From Barthelona sp. PCE (lineage: Eukaryota; Metamonada: BaSk clade), in the NCBI GenBank assembly GCA_040285745.1, contig JAUFOR010000004.1, forward strand, positions 1,359,134 to 1,423,133: a stretch of 64,000 bases of DNA. The letters run 5' to 3'. The notes beneath the pieces were generated by a model, which saw nothing but the letters and a program-made list of their open reading frames with translations, was not told where the DNA came from and did no database searches. The position numbers were made by a program, and so were the translations under genes. Below, piece by piece: positions 10,378-18,651 of this stretch; position 1 is the stretch's first letter; each line of letters starts with the position of its first letter.

Positions 10378-10797
10378 ATGGAACCAGCAAACGAAAATTC
10401 GTCAGGGGCCACAGATTGGTTGTCTCTTGTCCAGCATCATGGAATAGAACCAAGTTTTCCTGAAATAGTGTATTTAGAGCAGCAGAAGATTGTTCCTGAT
10501 CCAGAAATAGTAATGATGCATGATGGGGTATCACACTGTCTGCTAAAGTTAGAATTGAAACCAAAACGCTTACCTGTTTTTTGTGAAATTTTTAAGCTTT
10601 ATCCGTATAGGGATATTTATTGTTCAGGGTATCCTATATTCTACTCACCAGAGACCAGGATACTTGAAAAAAATACACAAAATATTAGTCCAATGACATA
10701 TCCTCTCCAATACCATCCCAGTGCAATTTACTGGTTTGGTTTACATAATAATGAGACCATTAACAGGATCGCAGACACTACAATGGTTGATGAATAG
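10378..10797 (+). CDS. Small hypothetical protein (139 aa) between two flagellar genes
   Basis: I do not recognise this protein. It starts at an ATG (10378) preceded within 15 bp by the pyrimidine-rich stretch ATTCCCTTTTCAAT that resembles upstream tracts of other genes here. It is rich in Pro, Tyr, Ile and Glu, with no signal peptide or membrane segment. The second half contains closely spaced aromatic residues (LYPYRDIYCSGYPIFYS, YPLQYHPSAIYWFG). It is flanked by DRC5 (divergent) and the TSNAXIP1-like gene (convergent, 9 bp between stops). Small Pro/Tyr-rich proteins of this kind include microtubule inner proteins, so an axonemal role is possible, but that rests only on composition and neighbours. 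Confidence 0.6.
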   Translation: MEPANENSSGATDWLSLVQHHGIEPSFPEIVYLEQQKIVPDPEIVMMHDGVSHCLLKLELKPKRLPVFCEIFKLYPYRDIYCSGYPIFYSPETRILEKNTQNISPMTYPLQYHPSAIYWFGLHNNETINRIADTTMVDE

Positions 10798-10806
10798 CAT
10801 AGTTCT

Positions 10807-11949
10807 TTATTTGTACTGAAATTCAATTCTAGATTTTAACACTTCTCTAATTTGCTCATCTTTAATTTCCTCTTCTTCTAACGTTGAACTCATCAACAAT
10901 ACATTGGTTGATGTAGTTGCAGCAGCATGTGAATAAGCTAAATCCATATTTTGTTTTCTTAATGTATCTATTTCGCTATTCAATCTATCCAGCTGGTTCT
11001 CCAATGATTCAACCCTCATTGAGTATGTTACATTCTGTCTTTGCGTTTCTTCTTGTTTACGTTTCAAAGAAAGATGCTCTTCATTCAAATCTTCCAACTG
11101 ATGTTTTGTTTTAGTTAACTCAAATAACAAATCCTCGTTTTGTCTTTGTAAATCGTCAGTTGCAACACTTCCTCCCGATTGGCCAATTAATAAACCTGCT
11201 CCTGAACTCATTTTAGTAGATTCTGTGGAGTTGGAGCTGTAATATGCATTTGCTTCATATTCATCCTTAATTTGTTGTAAAAGAGTGGAGTACGTGCCAC
11301 CTTCAGCAATGATACGATCAAATAACTCACGAAATACTCGAATTCTAATAACACAAGGCTGTTGATCTTTTGCTTTAAGTTGTACAAGTCGCTCTGTCAA
11401 CCAAACTTCAAAATCAACAGCCTTACTTCTGAATTGTTGTCGAGAAGAAGGTTTAACACGATCTTTTCTGTTCAAATTTTCCAGTGGGAGTTCATCAACT
11501 ACATAAAACCCCTTTTCCCCTCCTCTTTTACGTTTATGTCTCATGAGGTCGTCCTCGTTGCCTAGGTTAATCTTGTTCTCCGCTGTAAATGTGTGGCGGA
11601 GCGCTTTGCTAATTTTTTGCCGGGAACCTTGAGCAGTCTTTGCTGCAATTGTACTTTTTGTGCTGATATCTGGTACCATTATTGCGTTGGGTGCTGTTTT
11701 TGGCCTCACCATCCTTCGAGAACTTGATTCCCGATTAGAATTTTGAGACATTGAACTTGCACTTCTAAAATTTCTTGATTTTGGTCTGTTGCGGTGGTGA
11801 ACTAAGGAGTTACGTCGTGACTTAGAAAGATCTAAGCTCATTTGCTTCACAGAATAACGCGGTAAAGCTGCTTGGACTGAAACAGGTTGGAACGTCTTTG
11901 TGATGTGAAATTCCGCAGATCCAAGCTCACTTATGCTCCTTTTGGTCAT
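10807..11949 (-). CDS. TSNAXIP1-like protein (translin-associated factor X-interacting protein 1 N-terminal domain, coiled coil)
   Basis: The protein is 380 residues from the ATG at 11947-11949; the frame continues upstream only to a TTG. The first 150 residues are basic, Ser/Arg-rich and probably disordered. About residues 175-230 match the TSNAXIP1 N-terminal domain: a segment beginning FEVWLTERLVQLKAKDQQP, then RIRVFRELFDRIIAEGGTYS and LLQQIKDEYEA, the last being the most conserved stretch in that family. The C-terminal 120 residues form a coiled coil with heptads (LLFELTKTKHQLEDLNEEHL). Members of the family occur in ciliated organisms and are linked to sperm and cilia, which suits a position between flagellar genes. 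Biochemical function is unknown. It converges on the small gene at 10378-10797 with 9 bp between them. Confidence 0.7.
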   Translation of the reverse strand: MTKRSISELGSAEFHITKTFQPVSVQAALPRYSVKQMSLDLSKSRRNSLVHHRNRPKSRNFRSASSMSQNSNRESSSRRMVRPKTAPNAIMVPDISTKSTIAAKTAQGSRQKISKALRHTFTAENKINLGNEDDLMRHKRKRGGEKGFYVVDELPLENLNRKDRVKPSSRQQFRSKAVDFEVWLTERLVQLKAKDQQPCVIRIRVFRELFDRIIAEGGTYSTLLQQIKDEYEANAYYSSNSTESTKMSSGAGLLIGQSGGSVATDDLQRQNEDLLFELTKTKHQLEDLNEEHLSLKRKQEETQRQNVTYSMRVESLENQLDRLNSEIDTLRKQNMDLAYSHAAATTSTNVLLMSSTLEEEEIKDEQIREVLKSRIEFQYK

Positions 11950-12110
11950 ACTTGAGCTGAGAAAGGGATTGAAAATTGAAACAATTTTTTTTTCAATAAT
12001 TGGTTTTCCAACCAACCCTGAAGATTCTCACCTGATTAAATAAAGATTTAAACAATGGATATCCATAAACATGCTGAATCAGTGTTTTTTCTTTTTCCAC
12101 CTTTTTCAAC

Positions 12111-13160
12111 ATGGTACCTGCACAAAAATTAGGCGCTGGGCCATACAATGGAGGAAATATTGTTTGTGAGGAGACAGGCGTGAAAGTATCTTCTATTGAA
12201 GATTGCAATCATTTCCTGCTTAATTGTGCTGTTGAGGGCAAAAATTTTGATTGCTTCTTGGAAAATTCGTATCCTCCGCTGAAGTATGCACATAAAAAAC
12301 CAGCTGGATCAGGTTTTATGCATATACAAACGAAAATTAGTCAGGATAAGGTTTCAGAGCTTGATATACGTTACTTTAATGATATTCTCAGTGACTCGCA
12401 CATAACGCTATCTATTCCCTTTCCTTTAAGAAATAATTTCATCGATAATGTTGTCAGTGGTGATATACTTCCATTGGATGAGCAGCATATTTTTTTTGTA
12501 ATTAAAGAAACTGATGAAAACCACATATTAGGCGAAGTTCCACGGTGCTATATACTCAATATTTTTAATGGAGCTTTCAATTGTGTAGGTGAGTATGATT
12601 ATGGCAGAACAATATGTCCTTATTTTTTAATATTAGAGACACTATATGGATCTGGTTGCACGTATCATTATAGATTCAATGCTATAGATATTAAAAAAAG
12701 TTCCCACCCAAACATACAAGTTATAGACAATGCCTATACCGGACGCTCAATATGTCTCAATGCTAAGTGTATGTGTTTTATAACTTATCGATATGGCACC
12801 AATTCTGCCGAGTCTCTTATCATCATGGACAGTCAGCGCAATAGTATTGATTTATTCAAAAATTTTCCACAGTTAAGAAATATGCAAACAAGCCACCTTT
12901 GTTATTTTGTTATATTCAGATTAACAGAGAAGGTTTTATCAATGATGTTCATATATAATCAGCAGTTTTGTGATTTCATCCACATAGAAAATGATGAAAT
13001 GAAATCTGCAAGAGGCCAAATGAATTTTACTTATTATTGTTGTGATACTATTCATAATATCAATCTGACAGAAGATTTCCACGATGAAAACTGTACTGTG
13101 TATGGATCTTCAATAGAAACAGGAGGATATGGTCCAGTTGAATATATGTGTAGTAGTTAA
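12111..13160 (+). CDS. Half-length member of the MPRVRKF family (N-terminal half only)
   Basis: This 349-residue protein from an ATG at 12111 aligns with the first half of the three 697-713 residue proteins at 27985-30078, 47272-49413 and 59615-61738. Shared stations in the same order include VEGKNFDCFLEN (cf. IEGKDFVGYVEN), CYILNIFNGAFNCVGEYD (cf. CYILNVQTEEYRCLGEYD), YHYRFNAIDI (cf. WHYNFSADDI), DSQRNSIDLFKNFPQLR (cf. DSQRNQVNLTERFPQLK), VLSMMFIY and YGPVEY (cf. YGPIKF). It stops just after that last station, where the long copies run on for another 350 residues, and the 59 bp before the next gene hold no continuation. It lacks the N-terminal MPRVRKF residues and the flanking direct repeats. 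It is either a truncated paralogue that has survived or a natural one-domain version. An ATG preceded by a CTTTTTC tract suggests it is still expressed. Confidence 0.75.
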   Translation: MVPAQKLGAGPYNGGNIVCEETGVKVSSIEDCNHFLLNCAVEGKNFDCFLENSYPPLKYAHKKPAGSGFMHIQTKISQDKVSELDIRYFNDILSDSHITLSIPFPLRNNFIDNVVSGDILPLDEQHIFFVIKETDENHILGEVPRCYILNIFNGAFNCVGEYDYGRTICPYFLILETLYGSGCTYHYRFNAIDIKKSSHPNIQVIDNAYTGRSICLNAKCMCFITYRYGTNSAESLIIMDSQRNSIDLFKNFPQLRNMQTSHLCYFVIFRLTEKVLSMMFIYNQQFCDFIHIENDEMKSARGQMNFTYYCCDTIHNINLTEDFHDENCTVYGSSIETGGYGPVEYMCSS

Positions 13161-13219
13161 CTATGTTTATCACCTTACGAACTTTTCTGTTTTTTTTATT
13201 CCATCCTTATTGAGTCACA

Positions 13220-14200
13220 ATGCGGACTATTGAGTACAGGATGGTGTTACCGTTCACCGTAAAGGAGTTTAGGCGTGGATTACTGCTGCAGTATCTTGAT
13301 ACTATGGAGCGAATTTACAGTAGTGAAGATGTTGGTGCTGATGGTCTTATTCTACTCAATAGAACAGCAACGACGCATGTATTACATGGGCCTGGAGTTG
13401 TAGTGGACAGGATCTGGATTATGGACAGGTATCTTCCTGCTTTTTTTCGATTTCTTTTTGGAAATTTGATTATTAGAGAGCATAATGTGAGCTTTCCTGG
13501 TTATACGAATTCAGCATATCGGCTAGACGGATGGAATGAGTTTCTTGTGCATGTTGAAACACTTGTACTTGAGGATGATGATGGGCATATTGAGAATGTG
13601 TTTGGGCATGATGAAGCAATGCAAAGGAATCGCAAAGTAAGATACCTTGATCTCTCGCGTGGTCCAAATGAGACGAAGAGCAGTGGGGGACGCTTTGATC
13701 AAGAGATGCGTCATGTATTCGATTTTGACCCTTCAACCCACACCTTCACTGATAAGAGTGGTACATCAAGAGGCCCGTTTTCAGCCGGTTGGGTAATCGG
13801 GGTGAAGGAAAGGGGTGGAAGTTACTGCTGTGTGTATCGATCAGTAAGTGTCAAGTGTCCCGGGCTTTTTGGTGGTTTTATCAAAAACAAGATATATTCG
13901 TACTTTGAACTTGGATTTATGAACTATCACTTGAAGATGGTGTACGATGGAACGAGGGTGTGCGCTTCAACAGTTGCAATGTTACAGCAAATGGAAGAGA
14001 GTGTAGTACAGCATCAAATTGAGAGAAGTAGAGCTTTTTTAGCGGGACAGGGTGAATCCCGTCACCCAATCATCAACAACGAGGATCTTTCGGTGGACCA
14101 ATCATCTACATTAACAAGTACTATTCAGTCTGATGAAGAAGAAGCTGGTGAAGAGAATTTTGCTGAAACATTTGACTCATTTGCAACTCACACACAGTAA
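13220..14200 (+). CDS. Phosphatidylinositol transfer protein (START-like PITP)
   Basis: PITPs carry single phosphatidylinositol or phosphatidylcholine molecules between membranes and feed phosphoinositide signalling. The 326-residue product opens with the family hallmark MVLPFTVKEFRRGLLLQYLD (residues 8-27). It continues through the expected stations: SAYRLDGWNEFLVHVETLVL followed by ENVFGHDEAMQRNRKVRYLD, the GPFSAGWVIGVKERGG strand, and SVSVKCPGLFGGF with the C-terminal helix ending MLQQMEE. The last 60 residues are an acidic Ser/Thr/Glu tail beyond the core and are probably disordered. One difference from the animal proteins is the spacing of the early strands. The gene lies 59 bp after the half-length MPRVRKF gene and converges on WASHC4 with 18 bp between stops. 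PITP identity is clear at family level; class and lipid preference are not assigned. Confidence 0.88.
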   Translation: MRTIEYRMVLPFTVKEFRRGLLLQYLDTMERIYSSEDVGADGLILLNRTATTHVLHGPGVVVDRIWIMDRYLPAFFRFLFGNLIIREHNVSFPGYTNSAYRLDGWNEFLVHVETLVLEDDDGHIENVFGHDEAMQRNRKVRYLDLSRGPNETKSSGGRFDQEMRHVFDFDPSTHTFTDKSGTSRGPFSAGWVIGVKERGGSYCCVYRSVSVKCPGLFGGFIKNKIYSYFELGFMNYHLKMVYDGTRVCASTVAMLQQMEESVVQHQIERSRAFLAGQGESRHPIINNEDLSVDQSSTLTSTIQSDEEEAGEENFAETFDSFATHTQ

Positions 14201-14218
14201 AACACTAAAAAATTTACT

Positions 14219-17200
14219 CTATTTCTCATAAATGTGCGACGTACGCTCATCAAAGAAGAAAAGACCACTGGAGTTCATGCAGAGACGAACATGCTCCCAT
14301 TGCTCCATAGTCTTGCGTTTGATATCCTTACGCAGTTCAGAATCACCGTTTTTAATCTGGAAGTTCTTTGATACTTCATCAAAAAAGTGCATGCCATAGA
14401 AAGCACGCTCAATTGATATTGAGTTCAGAACAAAGCACAAACCAAGTGCAAACCCGTCATTGACAAATGATCCGGCTTTGGCTTCGGCGCCAACCATGCT
14501 CTTGGTAAAGAGAAGGTCTGACTCCTTGATCATGTGCGCGACATGCGATACAAGAAGTGCAGGGGTGAGGTACAGGAATAGCTCGAGGTGTGAGCTCTTG
14601 GAAAACTCTTCCTGGAAGATAGAGCAAAGCATTGGAAGGTAGTCAAAGTTGTCACTCAACTGGGAAATGACTGATTGCAATACCTCATAAGCACGCTCAC
14701 CAGCATGCCCCAGGCCCTCTGGCTTCTCGGGGATGGTCATACGTTTTGAGTGACCCATAACATCAAGACCACCGACGTGCAACATGCGTACAAATCCCAA
14801 CGCGTTACCAATTGCAGTTACAAGATCCATTAGTCTGTCTATGGGATTCCTGCCCTCCAGACTGGTGTCGAGACCTCGGATATCTTTGATGACCTTTTCA
14901 GCCTTACCGTATTCATACGGCTCAGTAGTATCATAGTCCTTCATCTCGCGCATAAGACGTGAGCGGACATAATCATCCATGAGGAATTGACCGAGAACAC
15001 GCAGCTTACGGATCAGAAAATGGCTATATATGAAGTTAACTGTGGAATTTAAAACACCGACACCGTGAACACGAACACTGTTTGAGATGTGGTTAAGCGT
15101 AAGCGTCTGGATGTACTTGTTCTTCGTCTTGATCTTGGAAATGAAGAACTGTCCGCTAAGACTGTAGTTGTGCGCAGTCACAAATGAGTTGATGTTACGC
15201 ATGATCTCGAGCACATCGAGCGTTTGATCGAGTGTGTTGGGCGGCAGCTGGCTGTCAAACACCTCCAAATTGTACTTTGAGCGGGCCAAATGTCTGATGA
15301 AGCGGAAAATAAAGTACTGATGCGATTGTAGTACAATATGGTTGTATGATCTCTGACTGATAACGGAAGAGACAAGGGAGCGGATATCAACAATGCTTGA
15401 CGCGAGCGTCTCGCGGATATCGAGGAAGGGATCTAGGTTCAGGGGTTCACCTTGATAGACAGGTAAAATATCGAGTAAGAACGATGTATGAAACCTAAGA
15501 TCAACCTCAATGATCTCAGCCAAAGGTTCAACGATCTTTTCATCGATCAAAACCTTCATGACGTCAAAGTAGTGCTGCTCAAACTTAACAGTGTTGTTTG
15601 AATGAACTTTCAGAGAGAAAATATCATTAAGACCCTGGAAAACGCAACCCAGGTTGTAGGCGACAGCTCCCAGACCGTCAGCTTCCTTCTTGATCTGCTT
15701 CTCAGGGGGCACTTGCAACAGAACACCGAAATAATCCTTGAAACGTATCAACAATGAAAGATCCTGCAAGCGATGAACAGTAGTCTCGATGACAGAAGTG
15801 AATTTGATGATGAACAACTGGTTCTCAACGAACTTCCGGTCTGAATTTGATAAATGGAAGGATATGAGACTGAAGAGCATCTCGATCATATCATAATTAC
15901 CATTGAACTGTTCAACTGCCTGGATTATGAGACAGAATGCACTATATAGCTCGAGTTTGCGTCCACTCATGAGTTTATCGAGATATCCACTGAGAACATC
16001 TGCAATCTGCTGCCTAATCTCGGTGAACACGTCCAAATGAGATTTGAATGGTAGACGCACCTTGTACTTGATCAAACCAATGCAGTCAAGCATTCCGTTG
16101 TAGACACGGCGCTTGAACTGTGTATTAAGAAGTTGTGTCCACATAAGAAGACTATAAACGTGCAATTTCGCCATTGTTTTAACGTTTGTTAAAAACTCAA
16201 GCGTCTTAAATTCTGTGATCTTATGGGCATCTAACAACATCTGAAAGATCTGAGTCCTATCTGAGAAATGCAACATATTATCAGTGAAAGCGTCATAGTT
16301 CTCACGGGTCATGAGGTGAGTCTGCATGTTTTGCATGATAGCAGGGTATCCAGTGAGCTCGGAAATGTAGAAACTAAAAACGAACTCTAATCCGCCACAC
16401 AAGGGAATGTAAGGGAAAAGCTTCTCAAAATTGAAATAATCCCTTAGCATCTTGTTTGAGACTGGGTTGGAGAGAGGGATACGCAACAATGGGTTGTCCT
16501 GTTCGGCAGGATAGGAAGGAAGCGGCGAGAGAGTCATGTTAAAAACAATCAAGCCTAGTAGACCGAGGTATTGACCAACAAAATTCAATGAATTTGATGT
16601 CATCTTTGACATATCAAACAATGTAAAGCGAAAGTTGATATATGTAGTAAGGTGGTTCTGAAACACTGTGTTCTTGGACAGCTTTGTCATTTGAGGTAAT
16701 GTAAATTGTGACTCTAAAAATGTAGCAAAAATTCTAAAATCAAATACACCAACTTTGATGATATCCAGGACACTATCAAGAGTGTTAGCTGCGTCCAATG
16801 TCGTACCGTATCTGTTGGGTTCAAGTTTAGATGCCTTGACTAAGTTATGGAAACGCAGGAAACCATTGTAAAGTTTCGTGTTGCGCTTAATGGCAACGTC
16901 CAACTCAATGAACAGACATAAAAGACGTGAAAAGACAGAGAAAAACATATCACCGTTTGATTTGTTAAATGCATCAATACGACTACGTCCATCTGCACTG
17001 ACCGGAAAACCGTTCTTACTGTAAAAAAGACTTAACTGACGAACGAAATAAACACCAACCTCATTGAGGGCGTATATGTATGTGTTAAGGTCCTTTAAGA
17101 TGGGGAGAAACTCGCTCATCTGAATTTGGACGAAACCTTCGTTGTTCAATGAAGCATCAATTTTTTCCTCGTCCAACTCATCGTCGTAGAGAGTTATTTT

Positions 17201-17515
17201 TGGAAGAAAATGGTCAAAGCCCTTTGATAACAACGATTCCAACTTCTGAACTGTATGGTAAAGTGTTTTGAACAGTTTATCAAAAACAAGTGAGCTGGAA
17301 TTGCTTGTATTCAAAAGCCCAGTACTTTGCATACCGAGATCATTGACTTTGAAGACCGGTTCATTTCTTAAAAGATTGCTTGGACGTTGTTCGTAAGCAA
17401 ATTGCAAGCTCTTGAGCTTCTTAACATGATTTTGTACAAATCTGTGTGCATTGTCATCGAGAATCGATGTAGAAACAGACGTTGTCTGGCTGAAGAAGTT
17501 AAAATCCGTCGACAT
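14219..17515 (-). CDS. WASHC4: WASH complex subunit 4 (SWIP/strumpellin-interacting WASHC4)
   Basis: WASHC4 (also SWIP or KIAA1033) is a large scaffold of the WASH complex, which activates Arp2/3 on endosomes for retrograde sorting. The product is 1098 residues from the ATG at 17513-17515, close to the roughly 1170 of the human protein; the frame is open a little further upstream but only to TTG. It is helical throughout, without membrane segments. The best recognised part is the C-terminus: a GSFVNDGFALGLCFVLNSI block, a helix with FFDEVSKNF, then LCMNSSGLFFFDERT. This corresponds to the conserved WASHC4 ending in which a short DGFA segment precedes a FF-containing final strand. Central blocks such as LPFKSHLDVFTEIRQQIADV and SLEGRNPIDRLMDLVTAIGN are also typical. 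No other WASH subunit is in the window. Its presence implies endosomal actin sorting in the organism. Confidence 0.8.
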   Translation of the reverse strand: MSTDFNFFSQTTSVSTSILDDNAHRFVQNHVKKLKSLQFAYEQRPSNLLRNEPVFKVNDLGMQSTGLLNTSNSSSLVFDKLFKTLYHTVQKLESLLSKGFDHFLPKITLYDDELDEEKIDASLNNEGFVQIQMSEFLPILKDLNTYIYALNEVGVYFVRQLSLFYSKNGFPVSADGRSRIDAFNKSNGDMFFSVFSRLLCLFIELDVAIKRNTKLYNGFLRFHNLVKASKLEPNRYGTTLDAANTLDSVLDIIKVGVFDFRIFATFLESQFTLPQMTKLSKNTVFQNHLTTYINFRFTLFDMSKMTSNSLNFVGQYLGLLGLIVFNMTLSPLPSYPAEQDNPLLRIPLSNPVSNKMLRDYFNFEKLFPYIPLCGGLEFVFSFYISELTGYPAIMQNMQTHLMTRENYDAFTDNMLHFSDRTQIFQMLLDAHKITEFKTLEFLTNVKTMAKLHVYSLLMWTQLLNTQFKRRVYNGMLDCIGLIKYKVRLPFKSHLDVFTEIRQQIADVLSGYLDKLMSGRKLELYSAFCLIIQAVEQFNGNYDMIEMLFSLISFHLSNSDRKFVENQLFIIKFTSVIETTVHRLQDLSLLIRFKDYFGVLLQVPPEKQIKKEADGLGAVAYNLGCVFQGLNDIFSLKVHSNNTVKFEQHYFDVMKVLIDEKIVEPLAEIIEVDLRFHTSFLLDILPVYQGEPLNLDPFLDIRETLASSIVDIRSLVSSVISQRSYNHIVLQSHQYFIFRFIRHLARSKYNLEVFDSQLPPNTLDQTLDVLEIMRNINSFVTAHNYSLSGQFFISKIKTKNKYIQTLTLNHISNSVRVHGVGVLNSTVNFIYSHFLIRKLRVLGQFLMDDYVRSRLMREMKDYDTTEPYEYGKAEKVIKDIRGLDTSLEGRNPIDRLMDLVTAIGNALGFVRMLHVGGLDVMGHSKRMTIPEKPEGLGHAGERAYEVLQSVISQLSDNFDYLPMLCSIFQEEFSKSSHLELFLYLTPALLVSHVAHMIKESDLLFTKSMVGAEAKAGSFVNDGFALGLCFVLNSISIERAFYGMHFFDEVSKNFQIKNGDSELRKDIKRKTMEQWEHVRLCMNSSGLFFFDERTSHIYEK

Positions 17516-17630
17516 GAAGAAGAAAAGCAAAAACGAGATACTATTATGATCGGTTCTTTATTATCCTATTAAATGGTATAAATCTCCCAAAAATGTTACT
17601 TTACCCATAAAAAAATTTGATACAAAATCG

Positions 17631-17891
17631 ATGAATCCTGAATTTATTTTTTCATCCCTTTCCATGGAAATTGAACAACAGATATCTCCTCTGAACGAAG
17701 CAGATTTACTGGATAATGAATTAGCTGAACCATTCCAAGTTTCTGCAGAGCCTACGGGAAGACTCTCTTTAACATCGCAACATCCCTGCGATTACTGCTC
17801 CAGGATGATTGGAAGCGGTGCAATCATCGATAAAGACCACATATTCTGCACTTCTCAATGTTTTAACGATTGGAAGAGAAGAAATCAATAA
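17631..17891 (+). CDS. Small FCS/TRASH-like zinc-finger protein (86 aa)
   Basis: An 86-residue protein from an ATG at 17631. The N-terminal 50 residues are acidic and unremarkable. The C-terminal 33 residues form one Cys4 finger, C-x2-C-x16-C-x3-C (CDYCSRM ... IFCTSQCFNDW, residues 53-80), of the FCS/TRASH/FLZ treble-clef type, in which the second Cys pair sits in a FCxxxC context and is followed by a short helix. Such fingers mediate protein contacts or, more rarely, nucleic-acid contacts. No partner domain is present, so this may be a single-finger adaptor. It starts 115 bp from the WASHC4 start in divergent orientation, with shared promoter space. Family assignment beyond the finger is not possible. 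Confidence 0.7.
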   Translation: MNPEFIFSSLSMEIEQQISPLNEADLLDNELAEPFQVSAEPTGRLSLTSQHPCDYCSRMIGSGAIIDKDHIFCTSQCFNDWKRRNQ

Positions 17892-18308
17892 ATATGTCAA
17901 TATGTATATTACGGTAAAATGCATCAACTGTCCTGGTAATTGACAGTATTTCAACTCCAAATATGTTACATTTTAAAATTGTATGACTTAAACAAATGTT
18001 AATAATTTAAATCTTGATTAACATACATTACAACTTAAATATGCCCATGAATCAACTTAATATGCCATATGGTGAAAATTAATCTCAACCATCACAAAAA
18101 ATTATCTTCACAATTTTGAAAAAGGTGAAAGAACAGTATAGCAATACTTTTGCCTTAAACTTATAGCTTAAGTTGAGATATTGAGCACCTATCAGCACAT
18201 TTTGAGTAATAATAATGCTTGTAAATAGAAACAGAACTGAGATTCCATGCCATGTCATATTCAAACAAATTCCCTTTTTCACACTTTTCTACACTTCTTT
18301 TATTTGCA
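17892..18308. other. Intergenic region, no convincing gene
   Basis: An AT-rich stretch of about 420 bp between the zinc-finger gene and the small membrane protein. A 65-codon minus-strand frame exists (18085-18282), but it covers the T-rich promoter-like tract of the next gene and has no supporting features. The final 60 bp contain repeated CTTTTTCAC/ACTTTTC pyrimidine tracts typical of gene starts here. Confidence 0.4.
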
Positions 18309-18524
18309 ATGGATATTCCCACAGCTGTATGGGTTTTAATTTTTGTCGTACTTGCTATTGCTTGTGCCGTAACCGTTTGTTATTGTCGTATTAAGATGTT
18401 GGCCAAGCGAAAAGCCATCGAAGCTGCCAAAGTGATTGGCCGCGAAGCTTTAGGATATGTTAAAGATAAGATTGATGAAAAAAATTCTGAAAACAATTCC
18501 AATGCTTCTTATCAAACTGTATAA
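18309..18524 (+). CDS. Small single-pass membrane protein (71 aa)
   Basis: The start at 18309 is chosen over an in-frame ATG at 18252 because the stretch between them (CCCTTTTTCACACTTTTC and similar) looks like the pyrimidine-rich promoter tract found directly upstream of many starts in this window. The product has an N-terminal transmembrane helix, about residues 7-28 (TAVWVLIFVVLAIACAVTVC), followed by a basic then acidic cytosolic tail (KMLAKRKAIEAAKVIGREAL, then an Asn/Glu-rich end). Using the upstream ATG would give 90 residues with the helix internal. No family is recognised. It may be a tail- or signal-anchored accessory protein. Confidence 0.55.
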   Translation: MDIPTAVWVLIFVVLAIACAVTVCYCRIKMLAKRKAIEAAKVIGREALGYVKDKIDEKNSENNSNASYQTV

Positions 18525-18651
18525 CCCTGAAATAATGTCTATATTGTAAATACACACCCATTAGTCCACATGAAAATTTCTGAAGAAGTCTCAGATATCA
18601 TTTCCATTTCTACATCCTTTTCATTGATTTGTGAACTTTTCAAAACTCAAA

